From NCBI GenBank assembly GCA_028277905.1, contig JANQFI010000074.1:1-41199 (forward strand): 41,199 nucleotides of DNA. Reading direction: 5' to 3'. The DNA comes from Chromatiaceae bacterium (GTDB lineage Bacteria; Pseudomonadota; Gammaproteobacteria; Chromatiales; Chromatiaceae). The notes below the pieces were generated by a model that saw nothing but the letters and a program-made list of their open reading frames with translations, was not told the DNA's origin and did not search any database. Positions 16,658 to 24,799 of this stretch are shown here, piece by piece; within the stretch, counting starts at the first letter, position 1; each line of letters begins with the position of its first letter. Made by a program: the position numbers and the translations under genes.

Positions 16658-17579
16658 TGGCACAGCCGCCGGCCCGGTGGCGCAGCCTAGCAGGGGCGGA
16701 CTGCGCGGCATGGCCATTGGACTGGCTTGCGACCTGCGGCTTGCACTCTTGCGAGGCGCCGCGCGCGATGATCAGGCCTCGACGACCGCAGGCCTGGCCT
16801 GGCTCAGCCTCGCCAGCGTCGTCGCCTTGGTGCTCGGCGCGGGGCTGTTTCTGTTGGCGGGCTATCACGCCGGCTTCGATCGGCTCAACGGCGCAGCCGC
16901 GCTGCTGCCAGCCTGGCTCTGGCAGGGATTGACGGTGCTGGGCGACGAGCGGGTGGCCTTGGCGCTGAGCCTCTTCTTCGCCCGGCGCCATCCGCGGGTG
17001 TTCTGGACGCTCATCTGCGCCGCACTGGTGGCAGTGCTCTACTCGCGCGGCCTGAAGCCGCTGGTGGATGCCGCCCGCCCGCCGGCGGTGCTACCGGCGG
17101 ATGCGTTCAACCTGATCGGCCCAGGCCACAAGTATGAGAGCTTCCCGTCCGGGCATAGCGTCACGGCTGGGGTCTTTTTCGGCGTGCTGCTCGCTTTCGC
17201 GCGGCGTCTGCCCTGGCGCATGCTGTTCCTGATGCTGGCGGTGTTGGCCGGTAGCAGCCGCGTGGCCGTCGGCGTGCACTGGCCGGTCGATGTGGCCTTC
17301 GGCCTCGGCGGTGGCTGGCTCGCGGCCTTAAGTGGGGTGCACCTTGCGCGGGGCAGCCCCTGGGGTATCTACGACGGCTCGGTGCACTTGGCGTTCGTGA
17401 CCCTGGGGGCCATCTGCGCTGTAGGTCTGTGGCTCGACCACGGTGCCTACGCGGCCGTGGCGCTGCCGCTGAAGACCCTCGCCGTGGCCGCGATCGGCAC
17501 CGCGCTGGTCGGCTATCTGTTGCTGCCGCTGTGGCGGATCGGCCGAAGGCCCAGGCGCGTATCGAATTGGACCCAATAG
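16650..17579 (+). CDS. PAP2-family membrane phosphatase
   Basis: This 309-aa protein has the three PAP2 signature blocks: K-x6-RP as KPLVDAARPP, PSGH as FPSGHSVTAG, and SR-x5-H-x3-D as SRVAVGVHWPVD. The catalytic histidines and the Arg/Asp residues are present. Several hydrophobic helices flank them, and three more follow the catalytic core. Family members dephosphorylate undecaprenyl pyrophosphate, lipid A 1-phosphate or phosphatidic acid. Position after GT2 and GT83 genes suggests carrier recycling or lipid A editing. Its ATG overlaps the end of the GT83 gene by 8 bp. Confidence 0.92.
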   Translation: MADGTAAGPVAQPSRGGLRGMAIGLACDLRLALLRGAARDDQASTTAGLAWLSLASVVALVLGAGLFLLAGYHAGFDRLNGAAALLPAWLWQGLTVLGDERVALALSLFFARRHPRVFWTLICAALVAVLYSRGLKPLVDAARPPAVLPADAFNLIGPGHKYESFPSGHSVTAGVFFGVLLAFARRLPWRMLFLMLAVLAGSSRVAVGVHWPVDVAFGLGGGWLAALSGVHLARGSPWGIYDGSVHLAFVTLGAICAVGLWLDHGAYAAVALPLKTLAVAAIGTALVGYLLLPLWRIGRRPRRVSNWTQ

Positions 17580-17587
17580 AATGTCGG

Positions 17588-18496
17588 ATGCGCTTCGCCT
17601 GTCCGCGCCTACTCTGCTCGCCTCGCTCAGGGCCAGTTCCCTGGCGGCGGCGCTTGTCGTTGCTGATCGCGTCCTGGCTGCTGGCGAGCCTGGTCGCAGC
17701 CCAGACCGACGCGCTTGGCCAGCTGCCGCGCGTCATGGGCACCAATCTGTGCGCGGACCTGTTACTGGTATCCGTGGCCGCACCCGAGCAGATCGTCTCT
17801 CTGTCACGGGCCAGTCGCGACCCGTCCATCTCGCCCATCGCCGACGTCGCCACCGCCTATCCTACGAACCAGGGCGGGGTTGAGGACCTGCTCTATCGAC
17901 GGCCCGACATCGTGCTGGTGTACCTAGGCTGGAGCGGTGGCGGCTTCAAAGACATTCTGGTGGACCAGGACATCGAGATCCTGTCGGTGCCCTATCCGAC
18001 CGACTGGGACGACGCCCTGACGGCGGCGCGTGCGGTCGCCGTGAAGATCGGCCGCGCGGAGCATGGCGGCGCAATCGTTGACGCCGCCGAGCGGCGCATG
18101 CGCGCGCTCACCCGGGACCTGCCGCCGCTGCGCGCCCTCTATCTCAGGCCCGGCGGCGGCAGTGCCGGTCGCGGGACCTATGTCGACGACCTGATGCGCC
18201 GACTCGGGCTCAGGAACCTCGCCGCCGAGGCCGGCCACAGGGGCTGGGGCGCCTTTTCGCTAGAGCGGTTGCTGCTGCAACCGCCCGATGTCTTCCTGCT
18301 CGGCTATTTCGAGCAGCAATGGCCACTCAGCGGCTCGAGCTATGCTCGCCACCCGCTGCTCAAGGACCTGCTGGCGCGCACGCCACAGGTACGGGTACCC
18401 AGCCGGCTTTGGGGCTGCGGCGGGCTGGAGCTGGTGCGTGCCGCCGAGGCCATTGCGGCCCAGGTGCGGGCGCTCGACACCAGCGCGGCACCATGA
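17588..18496 (+). CDS. ABC importer substrate-binding protein, BtuF/FecB-like
   Basis: From the ATG at 17588 the 302-aa product has an N-terminal signal (RRRLSLLIASWLLASLVAAQ) and then a periplasmic-binding fold of the cobalamin/iron-complex class. Typical parts are RVMGTNLCADLLLVSVAAPE, YPTNQGGVEDLLYRRPDIVL, a long connecting helix (about residues 135-180), and YVDDLMRRLGLRNLAAEAGH with a C-terminal lobe ending in LELVRAAEAIAAQV. It starts 8 bp after the PAP2 gene stops and overlaps the permease start (ATGA). The ligand is not deducible; cobalamin, haem or siderophore iron are all possible. No cobalamin riboswitch is possible directly upstream because coding sequence abuts. Confidence 0.82.
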   Translation: MRFACPRLLCSPRSGPVPWRRRLSLLIASWLLASLVAAQTDALGQLPRVMGTNLCADLLLVSVAAPEQIVSLSRASRDPSISPIADVATAYPTNQGGVEDLLYRRPDIVLVYLGWSGGGFKDILVDQDIEILSVPYPTDWDDALTAARAVAVKIGRAEHGGAIVDAAERRMRALTRDLPPLRALYLRPGGGSAGRGTYVDDLMRRLGLRNLAAEAGHRGWGAFSLERLLLQPPDVFLLGYFEQQWPLSGSSYARHPLLKDLLARTPQVRVPSRLWGCGGLELVRAAEAIAAQVRALDTSAAP

Positions 18497-19548
18497 CAGC
18501 CGCTACCACGCAGCCGATGGCCGTCCCGGACCCGGCGCATACACTACCCGTAGAGCTCGGCGTCGGCGTGCTGACGGCGACGCTGCTGGCGCTGAGTCTG
18601 GTGTCGCTGAGTCTCGTGTCGCTGGGCTTGGGTGCGGCACCGCTCGGCTGGGGGGAGGTGCTGGGCGGCCTGCTCGGCACGGGCCCCGAGGGGCACCAGC
18701 TCATCGTCCGGCAGATCCGCCTGCCGCGGGTGCTGCTGGCCTGGCTGCTGGGGGCGTCGCTCGGCATGTCCGGCGCCGCGTTGCAGGGACTCCTGCGCAA
18801 CCCGCTGGCCGAGCCCGGCCTGCTCGGGATCTCCGCCAGCGCCGGGCTGGGGGCGGTGCTGGCGTTCTACTTCGGCCTCACGGCCCTAAGCCTCTGGACC
18901 CTGCCGGCGGCAGGGATGACCGGAGCACTGATCGCCACGCTGCTGCTCTATCTGCTCACCCGCGGCGGCAGCTCGAACCTGACCCTGATCCTGGCAGGTA
19001 TTGCACTGTCGTCGCTCGCCGGTGCGCTGACCAGCCTGGTGCTCAACCTGGCACCGAATCCTGCCAGTGTTCAGGACATGGTGCTCTGGCTGCTCGGCTC
19101 CATTGCCGATCACAGCCTTGCGGACGTGCGCCTGGTGCTGCCCTTCGTGGCGGTCGGGCTCGCGCTGCTGCTCGCGTCGGCGCGGGCCCTGACGCTGCTG
19201 ACCCTGGGCGAGGCGGAGGCCACCAGTCTGGGCGTAAGCCTGGCGCGGCTACGGGTGCTGGTGATCGCGGGCTCGGCATTAGCGGTCGGTGCCTGTGTGT
19301 CGGTCACGGGCACCGTCGGCTTCGTCGGCCTGGTCGTGCCCCACCTGCTGCGCGCTCTGGTCCGGCATCGTCCCGGCCGGTTGCTGCTGCCGAGCGCCGT
19401 CGGCGGCGCGCTGCTGGTGCTGGCGGCGGATCTCGCCATCCGGCTACTCCAGACGCCGCAACAGCTGATGCTGGGCGTGGTCACGGCCCTTGTGGGGGCG
19501 CCCTTCTTCCTGGTGCTGGTACTGAGAAGCAGGCAGGTTCTGCCGTGA
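18493..19548 (+). CDS. FecCD/BtuC-type ABC importer permease
   Basis: This 351-aa hydrophobic protein has about ten transmembrane helices and clear FecCD family motifs. They include RLPRVLLAWLLGASLGMSGA, LQGLLRNPLAEPGLLGISASAG, LAGIALSSLAGALTSLVL, MVLWLLGSIAD, ATSLGVSLARLR and VTGTVGFVGLVVPHLLR. The last motif contains the coupling helix for the ATPase. The ATG at 18493 overlaps the preceding gene by four bases, and its own TGA overlaps the GTG of the ATPase gene. A longer frame upstream overlaps the binding-protein gene and is not credible. Confidence 0.93.
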   Translation: MTAATTQPMAVPDPAHTLPVELGVGVLTATLLALSLVSLSLVSLGLGAAPLGWGEVLGGLLGTGPEGHQLIVRQIRLPRVLLAWLLGASLGMSGAALQGLLRNPLAEPGLLGISASAGLGAVLAFYFGLTALSLWTLPAAGMTGALIATLLLYLLTRGGSSNLTLILAGIALSSLAGALTSLVLNLAPNPASVQDMVLWLLGSIADHSLADVRLVLPFVAVGLALLLASARALTLLTLGEAEATSLGVSLARLRVLVIAGSALAVGACVSVTGTVGFVGLVVPHLLRALVRHRPGRLLLPSAVGGALLVLAADLAIRLLQTPQQLMLGVVTALVGAPFFLVLVLRSRQVLP

Positions 19549-20348
19549 GCCTGCTATCTGTGCAGGCTCTCGCGGTGCAACTGGGCGCGCGGGCGGTCGT
19601 GAAAGACGTGGATCTACATCTGGACGCCAGCGAGCTGCTCGGACTCATCGGACCGAACGGCGCCGGCAAGTCCACACTGCTCAAGGCCATCGCCCAGCTG
19701 CTGCCCTACCGCGGCCTGGTACAACTGGACGGCCATCCGCTGCGCCGGCTGGGCGCCCGTGCGCGCGCCCGCCGCATGGCCTACCTGAGCCAGGACAACC
19801 AGGTACACTGGCCCATCCGGGTCGAGGAGCTCGTGGCACTAGGTCGGCATCCCTACGGCTCGGGCTGGTCTGGGGGTGGGCATGGGGGTGGCAGGGCGCG
19901 CGATCTCGCGGCTATCGAAGCGGCCTTGCGTGCGGCCGACCTGTGGACCTTGCGCGAGCGCCGTGCCGACCAGCTCTCCGGCGGCGAGCGGGCACGGGTG
20001 CGGCTCGCACGGGTGCTCGCGGTGCAGGCGCCCCTGATCCTAGCGGACGAGCCGGTGGCCGCGCTGGACCCGCGCCACCAGCTGGACGTCATGGATCTGC
20101 TGCACTCCCATTGCGCCGGCGGCGGTGCCGCAATCGTCGTGCTACACGACCTGACCCTGGCCAGCCGCTTCTGCGAGCGGCTGCTCTTGCTGGACCAGGG
20201 ACGTCCGGTGGCCGCCGGCACTGTGGGTGAGGTGTTGACGGTTGCCAACCTGCGGCGGGTCTATGGCATCGAAGCCATCCGCGGCACCCATCAGGGTCAG
20301 GACTACATCGTCCCCTGGGCGCGTGATGCTGTGCAGGCAGGCAACTAA
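19545..20348 (+). CDS. ABC importer ATP-binding protein, BtuD/FecE-like
   Basis: The GTG at 19545 overlaps the permease stop (GTGA) and gives 267 aa. Walker A is GPNGAGKST, the Q-loop is LSQDN, the signature is LSGGERARVRLARVLA, Walker B is LILADEPVAALD and the switch His is in VVLHDL. A Gly-rich stretch (SGWSGGGHGGGRARD) sits between the Q-loop and the signature. The C-terminus (VYGIEAI...) is typical for FecE/BtuD ATPases. The TAA stop is formed by the first bases of repeat copy C. This completes a three-part importer. Confidence 0.94.
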   Translation: MSLLSVQALAVQLGARAVVKDVDLHLDASELLGLIGPNGAGKSTLLKAIAQLLPYRGLVQLDGHPLRRLGARARARRMAYLSQDNQVHWPIRVEELVALGRHPYGSGWSGGGHGGGRARDLAAIEAALRAADLWTLRERRADQLSGGERARVRLARVLAVQAPLILADEPVAALDPRHQLDVMDLLHSHCAGGGAAIVVLHDLTLASRFCERLLLLDQGRPVAAGTVGEVLTVANLRRVYGIEAIRGTHQGQDYIVPWARDAVQAGN

Positions 20349-20506
20349 GGCGATTTCTGTCAGCAAACAGACCGCCTGGCTGGTCTTTGCGCCCGCCTTC
20401 CGCGTCGCGGCAGCAGGCACAGAGCTCGACTCTGCGCCCGCTGCCGCTCTTTGAAGGCGAGCGAAAATCCTGCACCATTCGGTCTGTTTGTTTCCGGCAA
20501 TCGCCT
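20348..20506 (+). repeat. Palindromic dispersed repeat, copy C
   Basis: This 159-bp copy begins AGGCGATTTCTGTCAGCAAA and ends TTTGTTTCCGGCAATCGCCT. The centre CAGAGCTCGACTCTG is a perfect short hairpin. The left arm and the complement of the right arm agree over most of ~80 bp. It lies immediately 3' of the ABC ATPase gene, with its first base as the last base of the TAA stop. Copy D follows after one base. Confidence 0.95.
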
Positions 20507-20507
20507 A

Positions 20508-20664
20508 AGGTGATAGCTGTCGCAAAACAGACTGCCTGACTTGTCTTCTGGCCGGCCCTCCGCGTCGCGGCAGCGGGCACATGGCGCGGCTATGCGTCCG
20601 CTCCCGCTCCTTGAAGCCGAGCCAAGCCCCTGCGCCGATCGGCTGTTCGCTCCGGCAATCGCCC
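20508..20664 (+). repeat. Palindromic dispersed repeat, copy D (degenerate), tandem with copy C
   Basis: This 157-bp copy has the same orientation as C but is more diverged: it starts AGGTGATAGCTGTCGCAAAA and ends CGCTCCGGCAATCGCCC. The segments CGCGTCGCGGCAGCGGGCAC and CCGCTCCTTGAAGCCGAGC are retained. The two copies share a junction (CCTAAGG). Copy D fills the rest of the gap to the convergent mnmE stop. Confidence 0.88.
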
Positions 20665-20682
20665 AACGCGCGATGACATCCC

Positions 20683-22029
<1,347 letters not shown>

Positions 22030-22085
22030 GTCACACCGAAGCGGCCCGCATGGCCCGTGCCGCGGCCGTTCGGGGAAGGCCGCTA

Positions 22086-23810
22086 TCAAACGCGGTGCTT
22101 GGCCGCGTCCTCCCGCTCGATCTTGCGGGTGATGTACCACTGCTGCGCGATGGACAGGAGCTGATTCACGGTCCAGTACAGCACCAGGCCGGACGGGAAG
22201 AAGGCGAAGAACACCGTAAACACGAAAGGCAGGGCCATGAAGATCTTCTCCTGCATCGGGTCCGGCGGCGGCGGATTCAGCTTCTGCTGCGCGAACATGG
22301 AGACGCCCATGATCAGCGGCAGGACAAAATAGGGATCCGGCGCTGTGAGGTTGTCCAGCCAAAGCATGAACGGAGCATGACGCAGCTCGACGCTCTCTAG
22401 CAGCACCCAATACAGCGCGATGAACACCGGAATCTGCACCAGGATCGGCAGGCAGCCACCCAGGGGGTTGATCTTCTCCTTCTTGTACAGCTCCATCATG
22501 GCCTGGTTAAGGCGCTCCTTGTCGTCGCCGTAGCGGTCCTTTAGCGCCTTCAGCCGAGGGGCGACCTTGCGCATGTGGGCCATGGACTTGTAACTCGCCT
22601 CCGAGAGCTTGTAGAAGGCGGCTTTGATCAGGATGGTCAGCAGGATGATGGCCCAGCCCCAGTTGCCGACCAGGCTGTGGATCAGGTCCAACAACCAGAA
22701 AATGGGCTTGGCGAGGATGGTGAGCCAGCCATAGTCGACGGCCAGCTCCAGGCCGGGAGCGATCCTGTCCAGCTCGTCCTGGAGCTTGGGCCCGACGAAG
22801 AGCCGGTTCTCGAAGGTGTGGGAGTCTCCAGCCTGAACGGTCTCGGACGGCGAGTAGCTGCCGATGATGTAACGACCGTTCCCGGCGACCTTGGTGTAAA
22901 AGGTCTGGGGCAGGTCTTGCTGCGGAATCCAGGCGGCCATGAAGTAGTGCTGGATCATCGCAATCCAGCCACCTGTGATGGCCAGGTCGAGCGGACGCTT
23001 CGCCATCTCATCGAAGGTCTCTTTCTTATATTTGGTTTCCGGTCCGTAATAGACGGCGCCTGTGTAGGTGTGGATGAACTTGGTTGCGCTCGGGTCGATC
23101 AGCTCGGTGCGCTGGAGCTGGTCGTAGTTGCGCGCGACAAGCGGGACAGCCCCGCCGTTGTCCAGAGTCTGCTCGGCGTGGATCAGATATCTGCCGCGCT
23201 CGAAGCGGTAGCGCTTGGTGACCTCGATGCCATCCTCACCCTGCCAGACCAGCTCCACCAAGAGGTCGTTCTCACCGTCTGCAAGACGGTATTGCCGGCG
23301 CTCAGCGGTGAAGAGAGCTTCATGCGTCGGCAGCCGGGTGCTGGCACCGCCCAGCAGGCCCGACTGCACGATGAACATGTTCGGCGCATCGGGCTTCAGT
23401 AACTGCAAGGGATCATCGGGTCGATCGGCAACAGCCGCGTAATCCTTGAGCCACAGGGCCTGTATGGTGCCGCCGCGGGTCGAGATTTCGGCGCGGAGCA
23501 CGTCGGTTTCCACGCTGACAGTGTCAGGGATGACGATGTCGGCGGTGATGGTGGGTGCGGCGGTGGCCGTTTCGGCAGGGGCCGGCGCCCCAACCTCCGC
23601 AGCAGGGGCAGGGGGTGCATCCGTCGTCTCACCGGACAGAGCGGGCCGGTCGGTTGGGGCACTGGGCTGCGAGCCGGCCAAAGTGGGGGCCTCGCCGGTG
23701 GCAATCCGCGCCGGCTGGCGCGGTTGACCGTAATCCTCCACCCAGGCCTGATAGATCAAGAACAGAACCGCGGCCAGCGATAACAGCAGGATGAGCCGAA
23801 AATTATCCAT
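22086..23810 (-). CDS. yidC: Membrane protein insertase YidC
   Basis: YidC inserts and folds inner-membrane proteins, alone or with SecYEG. The 574-aa protein starts MDNFRLILLLSLAAVLFLIY, the first transmembrane helix, and then has a Pro/Ala-rich linker. A large periplasmic beta domain follows (roughly residues 70-350). The conserved five-helix core includes LVGNWGWAIILLTILIKAAF, the cytoplasmic hairpin RKVAPRLKALKDRYGDDKER, NPLGGCLPILVQIPVFIALY and PSGLVLYWTVNQLLSIAQQW. The conserved Arg of the hydrophilic groove falls in the expected place before MAHMRK. The ATG overlaps the stop of a 38-codon frame (TGATG), implying coupling. Identification is secure. Confidence 0.97.
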   Translation of the reverse strand: MDNFRLILLLSLAAVLFLIYQAWVEDYGQPRQPARIATGEAPTLAGSQPSAPTDRPALSGETTDAPPAPAAEVGAPAPAETATAAPTITADIVIPDTVSVETDVLRAEISTRGGTIQALWLKDYAAVADRPDDPLQLLKPDAPNMFIVQSGLLGGASTRLPTHEALFTAERRQYRLADGENDLLVELVWQGEDGIEVTKRYRFERGRYLIHAEQTLDNGGAVPLVARNYDQLQRTELIDPSATKFIHTYTGAVYYGPETKYKKETFDEMAKRPLDLAITGGWIAMIQHYFMAAWIPQQDLPQTFYTKVAGNGRYIIGSYSPSETVQAGDSHTFENRLFVGPKLQDELDRIAPGLELAVDYGWLTILAKPIFWLLDLIHSLVGNWGWAIILLTILIKAAFYKLSEASYKSMAHMRKVAPRLKALKDRYGDDKERLNQAMMELYKKEKINPLGGCLPILVQIPVFIALYWVLLESVELRHAPFMLWLDNLTAPDPYFVLPLIMGVSMFAQQKLNPPPPDPMQEKIFMALPFVFTVFFAFFPSGLVLYWTVNQLLSIAQQWYITRKIEREDAAKHRV

Positions 23811-23926
23811 CAGAGTACGGTCGGTAGAATGGCGTCGGTTGGTTGCAGCCTTGGTAATGATGGTCCTTGGGACAGCGCCGGGGGGCGCGAGCCTGACGAC
23901 CTCGGCAACCGGTGTGCGGTGATCAT
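23810..23926 (-). CDS. 38-codon overlapping frame in the usual yidD position
   Basis: The ATG at 23926 overlaps the rnpA stop (ATGA) and the TGA at 23812-23810 overlaps the yidC ATG (TGATG). The peptide (MITAHRLPRSSGSRPPALSQ...) is Pro/Ser-rich. It has none of the YidD hallmarks: no Cys-rich CRF-PTCS-YA block and no HPGGYDPVP. The overlaps on both ends suggest it is at least translated as a coupling element, or that it is the scar of a lost yidD. I see no independent sign of function. Confidence 0.35.
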   Translation of the reverse strand: MITAHRLPRSSGSRPPALSQGPSLPRLQPTDAILPTVL

Positions 23927-24345
23927 GGTGGTCCGGATTCGACCCGGCTCACGAGTCGAGCGCCACAGAGGCGCCGGCCAATGCTGTCGAAATGCGCCGC
24001 GATCGATCCTCGGATCACAGCATTCGAGGCGCCCCTGAGCCCAGCGCGGCCGACCACCACGACGTCGATGCTGCAGGGCCAAGGTACGCGACGAAACGCT
24101 TCGCGAACGATGCGCTTGACACGGTTGCGGTCGATCGCTCGCGGCAAGGACTTGCGCGAAATCGCCAAACCGAGTCTGGATGCTCTAGGTACCGCCTGTT
24201 CCGGGCACGAGCGCCGGGCCGCGACGCTGAACCAGGCGTCGGCCCTGCGCTCGGGGCCTTGGAAGACGCGCCGGAATTGTGCGCCGCTAAGCAGCCGCCT
24301 GGAGCGGGGAAAGCCTGCGTCGGCTGGCGTCGACCAAGTCCTCAG
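23923..24345 (-). CDS. rnpA: Ribonuclease P protein component, non-standard start
   Basis: RnpA binds the RNase P RNA for tRNA 5' maturation. The conserved body is clear: FPRSRRLLSGAQFRRVFQG, RLGLAISRKSLPRAIDRNRV and KRIVREAFRRV, followed by the basic C-terminal half. An in-frame TAG at 24354-24352 bounds the frame. Between it and the conserved FPR block there is no ATG, GTG or TTG; the best candidate is a CTG at 24345 (about 140 aa). The first ordinary start codon, a TTG at 24168, lies inside the conserved LGLAIS block and would cut off the first third of the protein, so it cannot be right. rpmH ends 36 bp upstream and the next frame overlaps the stop. Sequencing error is an alternative. Confidence 0.8.
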   Translation of the reverse strand: MRTWSTPADAGFPRSRRLLSGAQFRRVFQGPERRADAWFSVAARRSCPEQAVPRASRLGLAISRKSLPRAIDRNRVKRIVREAFRRVPWPCSIDVVVVGRAGLRGASNAVIRGSIAAHFDSIGRRLCGARLVSRVESGPP

Positions 24346-24381
24346 CGACTGCTACCTGACCGCCAGAGCCTTTGCCAGGCC

Positions 24382-24516
24382 CTAGGGTGCCAAGCGCAGC
24401 CGGCCCTTGGCACGGCGTGCCTTCAGGACCTTGCGGCCGTTTCGGGTCGCGCTGCGAGCCCGAAAGCCGTGTGTCCGCGCGCGCTTCAACCGGCTGGGGT
24501 TAAAAGTCTGTTTCAC
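24382..24516 (-). CDS. rpmH: 50S ribosomal protein L34
   Basis: The 44-aa product reads [20 protein letters not shown] and ends [13 protein letters not shown], matching L34 almost along its whole length. The start is a GTG at 24516, preceded by AAACCGCT; the minus-strand leader upstream has TCTACAGGAAAACC with an AGGA Shine-Dalgarno. It heads the leftward rpmH-rnpA-yidC-mnmE cluster and is divergent from dnaA across a gap of about 280 bp. Confidence 0.95.
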   Translation of the reverse strand: MKQTFNPSRLKRARTHGFRARSATRNGRKVLKARRAKGRLRLAP

Positions 24517-24652
24517 AGCGGTTTTCCTGTAGAGATTCGAGGATATGCGGGCACCTGGTCCAGGATTGCAGCGCCCCGAGCAAAGACTGCGCAGGATAGT
24601 CCGCTTGGCATGCTTTTGCAACGGCCATACGCGGGCTCGCTCATCGGAAGGC

Positions 24653-24680
24653 TGTGGATAACACCAACGCGCGTGGATAA
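24653..24680 (+). promoter_or_regulatory. Two DnaA boxes upstream of dnaA
   Basis: TGTGGATAA at 24653-24661 is a perfect DnaA box (reverse of TTATCCACA). CGTGGATAA at 24672-24680 differs at one base. They lie in the rpmH-dnaA gap about 120-150 bp ahead of dnaA. They could serve dnaA autoregulation or form part of a split origin. Confidence 0.75.
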
Positions 24681-24799
24681 ACTCAGGGCCGGGGGTTCAG
24701 TGGCTGGCGACCGACAGTCGCTTTGGGTCCGTACGGGCGGATCCGCGGACGCCGAGTGCAACTATCGTTCACCGCACCGTCAAACAGGGGGACAAAGCC

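Noticed and set aside
18288..20348. Single 686-codon frame spanning binding protein, permease and ATPase
   Set aside because: Only its last third is real (the ATPase). The first part is out of frame with the genuine binding-protein and permease genes.
23810..24082. 90-codon frame as a yidD gene
   Set aside because: It is the shadow of rnpA in its first half and lacks every YidD motif; only the last 38 codons are outside rnpA.
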